Part shown: piece after piece, positions 9,524 through 18,187 of the stretch | How the letters are laid out: each line of letters begins with the position of its first letter | Numbering within the stretch: the stretch's first letter is position 1 | Origin: Taklimakanibacter sp021828105 | GTDB taxonomy: Bacteria; Pseudomonadota; Alphaproteobacteria; Rhizobiales; Aestuariivirgaceae | Reading direction: 5' to 3' | Assembly: GCA_021828105.1 (NCBI GenBank) | Contig: JAKATG010000009.1 | Location: 62,001 to 126,000 of the forward strand | DNA: 64,000 nucleotides | Made by a program: the position numbers and the translations under genes | The notes under the pieces: model-generated | What the model was told of the DNA's origin: nothing | Database searches by the model: none | What the model saw: only the letters and a program-made list of their open reading frames with translations

Positions 9524-11149
9524 ATGATTGCCGATACCCCTCCGCCCTCTCCCGAATGGCTGAAGCAAGCCGTGCTCGGCAACTATGCCGAGCGGCCCCG
9601 CGCCGATGCCCTCGATCGCCTTCGCGTCTGGTCCTATACGGATGCGCAATCCTATGCGCCGGGCGACAAGGTGAGGCTCCATAGCTGCACCAATGCCCGA
9701 AGCTATGATCTTCTCGTCATGCGTGACGGCCTGGCGCAAGAGACGGTTCTGGAGCGCAGAGGATTGCCCGGCAAGCTCCATCCCATTCCGGAAGATTGCT
9801 CGATCGCGGGCTGCTTCTGGCCGGTGGCGCTCGAATTCGAGATCGGCGCCGATTGGCGCTCCGGCGCCTATATCATCCGCACGCAGTGCCGCCATGAAGG
9901 CAAGGTCGCCGACACGCATGATCATCTGCTGATCGTCCGCCCGGCATCTGATACTGACAAAACGGGCCGCCTTCTCCTGATCGCCGCGACCTCGACCTGG
10001 ACCGCTTACAACGACTGGGGCGGATCGAACCACTATCAGGGCTTCACCGGTCCCAATAAGGACCTCTTCTCGGCCGTACTCAGCACTCATCGCCCTTTCG
10101 CCAAGGGCTTCGTCACTTTGCCTGAATGTGCGCCGCGGCCGACGCTTCTCGAGCCGCCGGCGATGATGGCGGAGCCCCGCTATCCGCATATGGAATGGGC
10201 CCATGCCCATGGCTACAGCAAGAAATATGCATCCGCCGGCTGGGCGAGCTATGAGCGGCATTTCCTGCGCTGGGCGGAAGCCTCAGGCTATGTGATCGAC
10301 GTCATCGCGCAGACCGATCTGCATTTTCACCCCGAGATCCTCATCGCCTATCGCTGCCTAGTGATGGTCGGCCATGACGAATATTGGTCATGGGAGATGC
10401 GCGACGCCATCGATGCCTATGTCGATCAGGGCGGCCGCATCGCGCGTTTCGCCGGCAATTTCATGTGGCAGATCCGGCTCGAGCAGGAAGGCCGCACCCA
10501 GGTCTGCCACAAATATCTGGCGACCCGGAACGATCCCTTGATGACCACGGGGCCGCGTCATCTGGTGACCGAATCCTGGGAGGCGAAGGAGATCGGCCGG
10601 CCGGGCGCCACGACTTTCGGCCTCAACGCGACGCGCGGCCTCTATGCTGGCTGGTCCGGCTGTTCGCCGCGCGGCGCCAGGGGCTTTCCCGTCTATCGCC
10701 CGGAGCATTGGGCCTTCGAAGGCACCGGACTTTATTATGGCGATGTGCTGGGCGCGGGCTCGGTCATCTTCGGCTATGAGGTGGATGGGCTCGATTACGA
10801 GATCCGCGGCGGCCTGCCCCATGTCGCGGCAAGTGAGGTGGCGCCCGAAGGCCTGCAGATCCTGGCGCTCGGCCTCTCCTCGACCATCGAGGAAGGTCCG
10901 ACGATCCTCCCTGGCAAGACCTTCCTCGGCTCAGAGGATGCCGAATATGTGGCGAGCGTGCTTGCAGGCAGCACGGATGCCGCGGCGGTCGAAGCGACCA
11001 AGCGCGGCTGCGGCATGATCGTCAATTTTCGCCGCGGCAAAGGCGAGGTCTTCCATGCCGGGACCTGCGAATGGGTGGCTGGCCTCCTGCGTCAGGACGA
11101 AATGGTCATGAAGGTGACCCGCAACGTGCTCGATCGCTTCTTGGGTTAG
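9524..11149 (+). CDS. N,N-dimethylformamidase beta-subunit-like protein
   Basis: A 541-residue protein of the dimethylformamidase large-subunit family. Recognisable motifs are TSTWTAYNDWGGSNHYQGF (157-174), GPNKDLFSAVLSTHRPF, VMVGHDEYWSWEMRDAID (280-297) and GGRIARFAGNFMWQI. Characterised dimethylformamidase uses a mononuclear iron held by two tyrosines and one glutamate; Tyr162, perhaps Tyr220, and Glu286 (in HDE) are candidates by position only. It is shorter than the roughly 760-residue Paracoccus large subunit and no small-subunit gene is adjacent, so the substrate may be another small amide. The ATG at 9524 has no clear ribosome site. Its stop codon overlaps that of the convergent ABC ATPase gene. 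Confidence 0.82.
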   Translation: MIADTPPPSPEWLKQAVLGNYAERPRADALDRLRVWSYTDAQSYAPGDKVRLHSCTNARSYDLLVMRDGLAQETVLERRGLPGKLHPIPEDCSIAGCFWPVALEFEIGADWRSGAYIIRTQCRHEGKVADTHDHLLIVRPASDTDKTGRLLLIAATSTWTAYNDWGGSNHYQGFTGPNKDLFSAVLSTHRPFAKGFVTLPECAPRPTLLEPPAMMAEPRYPHMEWAHAHGYSKKYASAGWASYERHFLRWAEASGYVIDVIAQTDLHFHPEILIAYRCLVMVGHDEYWSWEMRDAIDAYVDQGGRIARFAGNFMWQIRLEQEGRTQVCHKYLATRNDPLMTTGPRHLVTESWEAKEIGRPGATTFGLNATRGLYAGWSGCSPRGARGFPVYRPEHWAFEGTGLYYGDVLGAGSVIFGYEVDGLDYEIRGGLPHVAASEVAPEGLQILALGLSSTIEEGPTILPGKTFLGSEDAEYVASVLAGSTDAAAVEATKRGCGMIVNFRRGKGEVFHAGTCEWVAGLLRQDEMVMKVTRNVLDRFLG

Positions 11150-12216
11150 TGAGCAATCCTCTTTCCCGAATCCGGGTCGAAGAGATGCGCCGAACCCGGC
11201 AGGATGGACATGGCGACCGTCTCGCCCGGCGCGACGGGAAGGCGCTCGCGGAAGACGGCCGTGACCTCCTGCCCTCCCAGATCCAGGACGGCATGCGTCT
11301 CGGCACCGGTAGGCTCGATGACGAGGGCCTGTGCCGGCGTTCCGCGCGCATCCTTGGTGACGGCGAGATGCTCCGGCCGCACGCCCAGCATGACGGGCTT
11401 TCCGGCAAGCGCCTGCAGCGGCTCCGGCAGCCCGAGCCTTGCGCGTGTTGCCATCTCGAAGCCGGCACCGTCGGCGGAGATGCGGCCGGACAGCAGATTC
11501 ATGGCCGGCGAGCCGATGAAGCCGGCGACGAAGGCATTTGCCGGACGATCATAGAGCTCCAGCGGCCGTCCGGCCTGTTCGATGATGCCGCCTTGCAGCA
11601 CGACGACGCGGTCGGCCAGCGTCATGGCCTCCATCTGATCGTGCGTGACATAGACCGTCGTGACCTTCAGCGTCTGGTGCAGCTTCTTGATCTCGGCCCG
11701 CATCTGGACGCGGAGCTTGGCATCGAGATTGGACAGAGGTTCGTCGAACAGGAACACTTGCGGATTCCTGACCAAGGCGCGGCCCATCGCGACACGCTGG
11801 CGTTGGCCGCCGGAGAGTTGCCGCGGCAATCGCTGCAGCAGATCGGAAAGCCCGAGCATGTGGGCGGCACGTCCCACTTGCGCCGTGACGGTCTCGGCCG
11901 GCGTCTTCTTGAGACGGAGCGCGAAACTCAGATTTTCTGCCACCGTCATATGCGGATAGAGTGCATAGGACTGGAACACCATGGCCACGTCGCGGTCCTT
12001 GGGCTCGATGTCGTTGACGACCCGGTCGCCGATGCGGATCTCGCCGTCCGAGACGTCCTCGAGGCCGGCGATCATGCGCAGCAGCGTCGACTTTCCGCAG
12101 CCGGAAGGTCCCACCAGGGCGACGAACTCGCCTTCGCCGATATCGAGCGACAGCCCCTTGATGACCTCGACCTGCCCGAAGAGCTTGCGAACGTTCCTGA
12201 TCGTGACCGATGCCAT
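11146..12216 (-). CDS. Carbohydrate ABC transporter ATPase (MalK/UgpC type)
   Basis: A 356-residue ATPase of the MalK/UgpC type. Walker A is GPSGCGKST (36-44), the Q loop is MVFQSYALYPHM, the signature is LSGGQ (134-138), Walker B is VFLFDEP (154-160), and the H loop lies in VYVTHDQMEAM. A C-terminal TOBE/OB region follows (RPEHLAV). It energises the two permeases encoded upstream in the same operon, and is its last gene, 35 bp after the BtpA-family gene. The ATG at 12216 follows GAGGGAC; the frame is open upstream but the extra residues fall in the BtpA gene and are not ABC-like. Confidence 0.93.
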   Translation of the reverse strand: MASVTIRNVRKLFGQVEVIKGLSLDIGEGEFVALVGPSGCGKSTLLRMIAGLEDVSDGEIRIGDRVVNDIEPKDRDVAMVFQSYALYPHMTVAENLSFALRLKKTPAETVTAQVGRAAHMLGLSDLLQRLPRQLSGGQRQRVAMGRALVRNPQVFLFDEPLSNLDAKLRVQMRAEIKKLHQTLKVTTVYVTHDQMEAMTLADRVVVLQGGIIEQAGRPLELYDRPANAFVAGFIGSPAMNLLSGRISADGAGFEMATRARLGLPEPLQALAGKPVMLGVRPEHLAVTKDARGTPAQALVIEPTGAETHAVLDLGGQEVTAVFRERLPVAPGETVAMSILPGSAHLFDPDSGKRIAH

Positions 12217-12251
12217 GGGTCCCTCGTCTCTGCTGCCGTATGAAGCGCGCG

Positions 12252-13088
12252 CTATCTGAAGCGCTGCACCTTCTCCATGAGGCGGGACACTTTGTCCGGC
12301 ACCACGTCGCCCCACATGTCGTTGCTGTCCTTGAACCAGCTGCCGACGATGGCGCCATCGGCCGCGGTGAGCAGGCTTTCGGCCGTGTCGGGGGTGATGC
12401 CGCTGCCGACCAGGATCGGCCGCGTCGCCCCCTTGCGGATGCCTTCGATCTCCTCGACCTCGGCGGCATGGCCGGTGCGGTTGCCCGTCGCGATCAGCAC
12501 ATCGGCGCCGAAGAACTCGACATCGCGCGTCTGCTCGGAAAGATCGCGGTCGGCGACGATGGCGTGGCTGCCGTGTTTGACATGCACATCGGCGAAAACG
12601 AGGATGTCGTCGCCGCCGATGGCGCTGCGATAGCGTAAAGCGCGCGCTGCGGCGCCCTCGATGATGCCTTCATTGGCGACATAGGCATTGGCCCACTGAT
12701 TGACGCGGACGAAATCGGCATTTGAGCTCCTGGCGCAGGCGAGCGAGGCGCGCGCGGCATTGGCGACGATGTTGAAGCCGAGCGGAACGCGCGTCGCCTT
12801 GCGGATGCGGTCGCCGACGACCGACATCGCGCCCACCGTCTCGTAGCCGATGTCCTCGGGCTTGAGGAAGGGAATGTCGCCGGCATTCTCGAGCAGCAAT
12901 CCGTCGACTCCGCCGCCGACGAGGCGGAGCGCCTCCTCCACCGCGGCGTCATAGACCGCTTCGAGATCGACCGACTTGGCGCGCGGCGATCCGGGCAGCG
13001 GCTTGACATGCACCATGCCGATGATCGGCTTGTTCACGGAGAACAGCTTGCGCAAGGGATTGGCGGCTGCGGGTGGTTGATCGAGCAT
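12252..13088 (-). CDS. BtpA/SgcQ-family protein
   Basis: A 278-residue BtpA-family TIM-barrel protein. Visible motifs are PIIGMVHVKPLPGSPR, GGGVDGLLLENAGDIPF, VPLGFNIVANAARAS, ILVFADVHVKHGSHAI, ADVLIATGNRTGHAA, and the phosphate-site-like PILVGSGITPDTA with ADGAIVGSWFK. BtpA was named for photosystem I biogenesis in cyanobacteria, but homologues such as SgcQ occur in sugar operons. Here, among a sugar importer, a kinase and an amidohydrolase, a catabolic aldolase, isomerase or nucleosidase-like role on a phosphorylated intermediate is more likely (inference). I prefer the ATG at 13088 (AGGAC upstream) over 13115, which lacks a ribosome site. Confidence 0.85.
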   Translation of the reverse strand: MLDQPPAAANPLRKLFSVNKPIIGMVHVKPLPGSPRAKSVDLEAVYDAAVEEALRLVGGGVDGLLLENAGDIPFLKPEDIGYETVGAMSVVGDRIRKATRVPLGFNIVANAARASLACARSSNADFVRVNQWANAYVANEGIIEGAAARALRYRSAIGGDDILVFADVHVKHGSHAIVADRDLSEQTRDVEFFGADVLIATGNRTGHAAEVEEIEGIRKGATRPILVGSGITPDTAESLLTAADGAIVGSWFKDSNDMWGDVVPDKVSRLMEKVQRFR

Positions 13089-13121
13089 GGTTGTCGTCCT
13101 GATATGCGGGTTCATGGTTGA

Positions 13122-13913
13122 TTATTGGGTCCGGTCGATGCCCCAGATGCGGGCGGCGTTGCGCCAGAAGACCTTTTCGAGATCGGCCTCGGAAAGACCG
13201 ATTTCCCTGAGCTTCAATTGCTCGATCTTCGTGGATTGATAGGGCACGTCGGAGCCATATTGCAGCCGGTCGGCCGACACGTTCTTGATGAAGGTCATGA
13301 TGTCGAAGGCGAAGGCCTGGGACATGTCGACGCTGATATTGGGATATTCCTGGCAGGCGAGGATGCACTCCCACAGGAAGGCATGCATGCCGATATGGGC
13401 AAGGACGAACTGCACCTTGGGATAGGCCTTGGCCGCCTGCGCCTGCAGGTAAGGCAGATCGCGCGGCGCGTCGCCGGAATGGAACAGGACGGTCAGGCCA
13501 TGTTCCTCGGCCTTGTCGAGCAGCGGTCCCATCACCTTCATGTCGTTCGGCCGGTAGAAGTCGTAGCCGGCGACGAGTTTCAAGCCGCGGCAGTTCCATT
13601 CCCCGACATAGCGGTCGATGAGCGCTGCCGTATGCTCCGCCCCGAAAGTGGGATCGATGCGGGCGACACCGACGATGCGGTCGGGATATTTCCGCGCCGC
13701 CTCGCCGACCAGCCCATTGGCCTTGTCATAGTCGGCATCCCAGGGCGGGCTCATCCGCCGGTCATGCGGGAAGAGCACGCCATGCGACGCATTCTGCTCG
13801 TCGAGAAGCCGGATGACGCTGTCGGGCTCACCGTTCACCAGATAGGGCACGCATGTATGCGCGGCCACATTGGCATCGGTGCCGTAATGCATATGGGCGT
13901 CGATGACCTTCAT
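13122..13913 (-). CDS. Amidohydrolase-family protein (metal-dependent TIM barrel)
   Basis: A 263-residue amidohydrolase-2 type protein. The N-terminal metal motif is DAHMHYG (His7-x-His9). Further candidate ligands are in LFHSGDAP and VLAHIGMHAF (histidines), and a late aspartate in LQYGSDVPYQ. Family members hydrolyse lactones or C-N bonds or act as decarboxylases. Its ATG overlaps the stop of the PfkB kinase gene (ATGA at 13910-13913), so the two are probably translated together. Within the operon it may open a lactone or remove a carboxyl or amide group from the imported compound; the exact reaction is unknown. Confidence 0.82.
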   Translation of the reverse strand: MKVIDAHMHYGTDANVAAHTCVPYLVNGEPDSVIRLLDEQNASHGVLFPHDRRMSPPWDADYDKANGLVGEAARKYPDRIVGVARIDPTFGAEHTAALIDRYVGEWNCRGLKLVAGYDFYRPNDMKVMGPLLDKAEEHGLTVLFHSGDAPRDLPYLQAQAAKAYPKVQFVLAHIGMHAFLWECILACQEYPNISVDMSQAFAFDIMTFIKNVSADRLQYGSDVPYQSTKIEQLKLREIGLSEADLEKVFWRNAARIWGIDRTQ

Positions 13914-14854
13914 GGGATCAGATTCTCCTTGAAGTAGTTGCGGTAGCGCAGGGCCACCCTGTCCATGTCGGGAAGATTGGTCTGGCAGCCCCAGGCTTCG
14001 ACCACAAAGCTCGCCACGGTCGCGGCGAACTTACCGGTCTGCTCGATCGGCCAGCCGCGGATGAGACCGCACATGACCGAAGCCGCGAAACTGTCGCCTG
14101 CCCCTGTCGAGTCGACGAAACTCTCGGTCCGCACGGCGGGCAAGCGGGTCTCTCCTTCGCACCGATGCCAGCGGCTGCCATCGCTGCCTTCCGTTATAAC
14201 GACCAGACGCGGCCCGAGATCCAAGAGATCGCCGGCGGCGTCGAGCGCGAGGCGCTTGACGAGATCGGCGGCCTCGCCGCGGCTCAGGATCAGGATGTCG
14301 GCAGCGGCGAGGAAGCGTGAAGCGGATTGTCCCGCGCTCGCCACCATGCCGTTGATAGCCGTCAGCCGGCCGGCGCGGCGCGCGGCTTCGATGGCGCCGA
14401 GCGTATAGGGGCCGAACATCTCGCTCACCACCAGCGCCCTGGCTTGGACGATGGCGGCTTCGGGTATCCGCCAGTCGTCCTGCTTCTCGGCGACACCGAG
14501 ATGCGACACGCAGAAGCTGCGGTTCTCGGCATCGAAGAAGTTGAAGCTGTGGCCCGATCTGGCGCCGGGCCGGATCTCGACGCCCGAGAGGTCGACTCCG
14601 AGAGCCTGCAGATGGGCCCCGTAACCCGAGGTCTCGAAATCATCTCCCACCACCATGCCGAGGCCGGTGCGGAGGCCGAGACGCGCCGCCACGGCGGCGA
14701 TATTGGCGCTGCAATCGCCGAAATGCAGGCGCTCCATCTCCTCGATCGGCATGTCGAGCGGCACCGTCTCGCCTTCGGCGGGCAGGCGCTTCATCCGCAG
14801 CAGGTGATCGAAGATCGACCACGATCCGATGGAAAAAAGCTCGAGCCCGCTCAT
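13910..14854 (-). CDS. PfkB-family carbohydrate kinase
   Basis: A 314-residue ribokinase/PfkB-family kinase that phosphorylates a sugar or nucleoside with ATP. The N-terminal substrate region is FDHLLRMKRLPAEGETVPL with the di-residue region HFGDCSANIAAVAARLG. The C-terminal motif is DSTGAGDSFAA, with the catalytic base Asp254 in GAGD. The ATG at 14854 overlaps the permease stop (ATGA 14851-14854); upstream in-frame residues belong to the permease gene region. Fits phosphorylation of the substrate brought in by the importer; specificity cannot be read. Confidence 0.9.
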   Translation of the reverse strand: MSGLELFSIGSWSIFDHLLRMKRLPAEGETVPLDMPIEEMERLHFGDCSANIAAVAARLGLRTGLGMVVGDDFETSGYGAHLQALGVDLSGVEIRPGARSGHSFNFFDAENRSFCVSHLGVAEKQDDWRIPEAAIVQARALVVSEMFGPYTLGAIEAARRAGRLTAINGMVASAGQSASRFLAAADILILSRGEAADLVKRLALDAAGDLLDLGPRLVVITEGSDGSRWHRCEGETRLPAVRTESFVDSTGAGDSFAASVMCGLIRGWPIEQTGKFAATVASFVVEAWGCQTNLPDMDRVALRYRNYFKENLIP

Positions 14855-15717
14855 TTGACCGCTCCGAGTGTCAGGCCGCTGGTGATCTGGCGCTGGAACA
14901 GGAGCGAAGCGATCATGCCCGGCACGGCCGAGACCATGGCCGCCGCCGCCATCAGCCCCCATTTGATCTGGTCGAAGGTCATGGCCTGCAGGATGCCCAT
15001 GGTGATCGGGCGCGTCTCGCCGCCCGCCAGCACCAGGCCGAAGATCAGGTTGTTCCAGCTGAAGATGAAGGCGATGATCATGGCGCTGGCGAGGCCCGGC
15101 CGCGCGATCGGCACGATGATGCTGAGCAGGATGGTGAGCGGGCCGGCCCCGTCGATGCGTGCCGCCTCCTCGATCTCGAGCGGAATGTCGCGGATGAAGC
15201 TCATGAGGATCAGGATGATCAGCGGCAAGGTGATCAGCTGGTGCACGAGGATCATGCCCAGGAAGCTGTCATAGAGGCCGGTCATCGTATAGAAGGCATA
15301 GAGCGGCAGGATGATCGCCAGCTCCGGCGCGAAGCGGAAGGAGAGGATGGTGAAGCGTGCGCGATTGGCGCGGCGCGGCTCGCCGCGGGCCAAGGCATAG
15401 GCGGCCGGCAGGCCGAGGATGACCGACAGAAGGACGGCGCCTGAGGAAATGATCACCGAATTGCGCAGGAAGCGCAGGAGGTCCGGCATCACGCCGCCGG
15501 CCTGATCGGCTGCCGTCCCGAACAGCACCTCGACATAGTTGGAGAGCGTCGGAGCGAAGGTGAAGCGCGGCGCATAGGCGATGATGTCGCCGAATTCCTT
15601 GAGCGACATGGTGAAGATCCAGTAGATCGGAAACAGCACGAAGCCGCCGAGGAGCGCATAGCCCAAGATGAGCAGGATCCCATTGAGGAGATGGCGCGGC
15701 GTGCTTCTAGCGGCCAT
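14851..15717 (-). CDS. Carbohydrate ABC transporter permease (MalG type)
   Basis: A 288-residue inner-membrane permease with about six hydrophobic segments (first: GILLILGYALLGGFVLFPIY). The CUT1-type cytoplasmic EAA loop is EIEEAARIDGAGPLTILLSI, and an FFPxxW-like start is seen in FPIYWIFTMSLKEF. It pairs with the MalF-type permease, whose gene overlaps its start by 11 bp, and the kinase gene overlaps its stop. The tight overlaps indicate one operon and balanced production of the two permease halves. Confidence 0.93.
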   Translation of the reverse strand: MAARSTPRHLLNGILLILGYALLGGFVLFPIYWIFTMSLKEFGDIIAYAPRFTFAPTLSNYVEVLFGTAADQAGGVMPDLLRFLRNSVIISSGAVLLSVILGLPAAYALARGEPRRANRARFTILSFRFAPELAIILPLYAFYTMTGLYDSFLGMILVHQLITLPLIILILMSFIRDIPLEIEEAARIDGAGPLTILLSIIVPIARPGLASAMIIAFIFSWNNLIFGLVLAGGETRPITMGILQAMTFDQIKWGLMAAAAMVSAVPGMIASLLFQRQITSGLTLGAVK

Positions 15718-16630
15718 GGAACCTCACTTCCTCCTTTCGCCAGAGCGACAGCAGGATCGTGCTGAACACATAGGACAAGACCCACAGGATGAAGACGATG
15801 GCCATGGCCCGCCCCAGGCTCGACCAGCGATAGGCCTCTTCATAGGCCATGACATGCAAGGTCCTGGTCGCATTGAGGGGGCCGCCTCGCGTCGTGGCAT
15901 AGATGATCTCGAGCGACTTTAGCGCATCCGGTATGCGGAACAGGGCAACCAGCACGATATAGGGCTTGAGCGCCTGCAGCTTGATATGGCGGACCGTCTG
16001 CCAGGCATTGGCACCGTCGATGCGCGCCGCTTCCAGCACCTCGCCCGAGATCGACTGCAGCCCGGCCAAGAGGATGATGGCCGCCAGCGGCATGAAAAGC
16101 CAGGTGTCGATCAGAATGATCGAGAGGAGCGCGGTCGCTGGATCGCTGAGCCAGGCGAAGGGCGGCAGCCCGATCTGCGCCAGAAGCCAGTTGAGGATGC
16201 CGCTTTGCGGCTGCATCATCGTCTTCCACATGAGGCCGGCGACGACGGGCGGTATGAGGAGCGGCAGCGCAATGGTGCTGCGGAAGAACCATTGCACCTT
16301 GCTCGGCACGTCGAGCAGGAGCGCCACGGCAAGGCCGAGCGGTATCTGGATCAGGGTCGCGAGGCCGGCATAGATCAGCGTGTTGGCGAGCGCCACCCAG
16401 AATGTCGAATTCTGCGCAAGCTTCAGGTAGTTGGCGAAGCCGATGAAGCGGGTCGCACCGGCATAGAGCTTCTCATTGGTGAGGCTCGTATAGACGCCGT
16501 CGAGGAACGGGACGACGGTCACGAACAGCAGGCAGAGGGCCGGGGCGAGCATGGCGATGTAAACCGCCCGCCCGCCCGCAAGGGCCCCTCGTCCGTTCGC
16601 ACTGCGCTGCATCACGTCAGACCGTTGCAT
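15707..16630 (-). CDS. Carbohydrate ABC transporter permease (MalF type)
   Basis: A 307-residue CUT1-family permease. The first membrane segment is YIAMLAPALCLLFVTVVPFL; further hydrophobic segments follow, and the EAA loop is EVLEAARIDGANAWQTVRHI. The start is uncertain between ATGs at 16630 and 16612: neither has a strong ribosome site, and 16630 would overlap the end of the binding-protein gene by only 21 bp less than zero spacing, that is, it begins 20 bp after that stop. It forms the membrane channel with the MalG-type permease downstream. Confidence 0.9.
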   Translation of the reverse strand: MQRSDVMQRSANGRGALAGGRAVYIAMLAPALCLLFVTVVPFLDGVYTSLTNEKLYAGATRFIGFANYLKLAQNSTFWVALANTLIYAGLATLIQIPLGLAVALLLDVPSKVQWFFRSTIALPLLIPPVVAGLMWKTMMQPQSGILNWLLAQIGLPPFAWLSDPATALLSIILIDTWLFMPLAAIILLAGLQSISGEVLEAARIDGANAWQTVRHIKLQALKPYIVLVALFRIPDALKSLEIIYATTRGGPLNATRTLHVMAYEEAYRWSSLGRAMAIVFILWVLSYVFSTILLSLWRKEEVRFHGR

Positions 16631-16649
16631 CCGTCGGTTGGCGCCTGTC

Positions 16650-18041
16650 CTATTCGGACAGCATCTGCTCGACGTCTGCCTGCGCGGCGCAGAGATTTTC
16701 CCGCACATTGCCATTGTCGAAATAGGACTGCTGGATGGCGCCGGCCCAGCGGTCGAGCATGCGGGTCAGCTCCGGATGCGGCGGGAAGCGCACTGCCGCG
16801 ACTTCGCTCTCTTCCTCGGTCACCTTGCGATACTGGCCCGGCACTTCGCCCCAGCTCTCGACCTTTTTCGCAAGCTCGGCATCCGCCCAAGCCGAGTGGC
16901 GGACGGGATTCATGTTGCCGGCAAGATGCATCTTCACCATGACGTCCTTGGAAGTGACCCATTCGAGGAACAGCCAGGCCGCATCCTTGTGGCTGGAAGC
17001 CGAATTCATCGACATCGACCACACCCAGGCGGCGGCCGCGCGCTTGCCGTCGGGCCCGAGCGGCGTCAGCGCATAGCCGACATCATCGGCGATCTTCGAT
17101 TGCTTCGGATCCTCATAGACGGAAGCGAAGAGATTGGCCTCGTTGAGCGACATCACATATTGCCCGGAGGCGAAGCCCTGCATGGCCTGGTCCCAGGTGA
17201 AGGCCCCTGCCCCCTCGGGCGATGCGGTGCGGATCAGCTTGACGAAATCCTCGGTCGCCTTGACGCTGGCATCGGAACAGATCTGCAGCTTGCCCGAGGC
17301 ATCGACCATCTCGACGCCATAGGACTGCAGCATCGTGCCGAAGGTGAGATAGGGCAGATCCCAATATTTATCGAAACGCGTGATCAGCCCATGGATCGGT
17401 CCATCGGGACCTTCGCTCTTGAGCTTCGGCGCCATCGCCAGCAAATCGGCATAGGTCTTGGGCACTTCGAGGCCAAGCTTCTTCATGAGGTTCGGCCGGT
17501 AGGCGAGCTGATAGCTTTCGGCATTGATCGGCACCGCCCAGAGCTTGCCTTCGCCCAGGCCCTTCATCGGCTCGAGCGTCCAGCGGCCGGAAGCGAGGAT
17601 GCCGGGGATGAAATCCTTCACATCATATTCCGCCGCATCGGTGAGCTTGTCATTGGCGATGTAGTCGTCGAGCGGCTCGAGCCAGCCGGCCGAGGCATAT
17701 TGCCAGTTGTTCAAGGGCGAGGTCATGAAGACATCATAGGCGCCGGTCTTGGACGACAGGTCCGCCAGCAGCTTTTCGAAGCCCGGCTGCTCGGCCAGCT
17801 CCTCGAAGGTGACCTTGATGCCGGTCTTGGCCGTGAATTCCGCCAGCATCGGCTTCAGCGCATCGACGAAGGGATGCGAAATCAGAAGGAGGTTGAGGGT
17901 GGCCCCCTCGGCCTGCTTCCAGTTTGTCTCGGCTGAGCCTGGCGTCGGCAATGCCGTGAGACCCGCCACGGAACACATGAGACCGAATGCCAATGCCCGC
18001 ACTGAACGCTCCATAGTCCCTCTCCGCCACAAGTCGAACAT
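16650..18041 (-). CDS. Extracellular sugar-binding protein (ABC importer, CUT1)
   Basis: A 463-residue periplasmic solute-binding protein of family 1. Residues 1-37 form a signal peptide with a basic start and hydrophobic core (VRALAFGLMCSVAGLTAL), with cleavage likely after TPGSA. The mature part shows LLISHPFVDALKPMLAEF, GIKVTFEELAEQPGFEKLL, YDVFMTSPLNNWQYAS and the late VKMHLAGNMNPVRHSA. The start at 18041 has GGAGGAAA at good spacing. It is the first gene of the operon SBP-MalF-MalG-PfkB-amidohydrolase-BtpA-MalK and faces the SorC-type regulator gene across a 146-bp control region with TGCAC...GTGCA sites. Ligand unknown, probably an oligosaccharide, nucleoside or modified sugar. Confidence 0.92.
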   Translation of the reverse strand: MFDLWRRGTMERSVRALAFGLMCSVAGLTALPTPGSAETNWKQAEGATLNLLLISHPFVDALKPMLAEFTAKTGIKVTFEELAEQPGFEKLLADLSSKTGAYDVFMTSPLNNWQYASAGWLEPLDDYIANDKLTDAAEYDVKDFIPGILASGRWTLEPMKGLGEGKLWAVPINAESYQLAYRPNLMKKLGLEVPKTYADLLAMAPKLKSEGPDGPIHGLITRFDKYWDLPYLTFGTMLQSYGVEMVDASGKLQICSDASVKATEDFVKLIRTASPEGAGAFTWDQAMQGFASGQYVMSLNEANLFASVYEDPKQSKIADDVGYALTPLGPDGKRAAAAWVWSMSMNSASSHKDAAWLFLEWVTSKDVMVKMHLAGNMNPVRHSAWADAELAKKVESWGEVPGQYRKVTEEESEVAAVRFPPHPELTRMLDRWAGAIQQSYFDNGNVRENLCAAQADVEQMLSE

Positions 18042-18096
18042 GTCTGTTTCCTCCAGGCCGTTTTCCGGCGCGTTGTCGATATCCGGTGAAAGAGAT

Positions 18097-18174
18097 TGCA
18101 CTTTTGTGCACAATCTGCACATTTAGCGTAACAAGGCCCAGATTGACGGTCAACACAAAAGTGCACACAGTGCA
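18097..18174. promoter_or_regulatory. Paired operator-like palindromes for the SorC-type regulator
   Basis: Two similar palindromes, TGCAC-N4-GTGCA at 18097-18110 and TGCAC-N3-GTGCA at 18162-18174, lie in the divergent control region. In addition the 12-mer TGCACTTTTGTG (18097-18108) recurs inverted as CACAAAAGTGCA (18154-18165). The arrangement suits a tetrameric SorC/DeoR-class regulator bound at two sites. Confidence 0.6.
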
Positions 18175-18187
18175 GGAAAGTGACGCC

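Noticed and set aside
11071..12243. 390-residue plus-strand frame over the MalK-type gene
   Set aside because: Antisense shadow; the minus-strand frame has complete ABC motifs.
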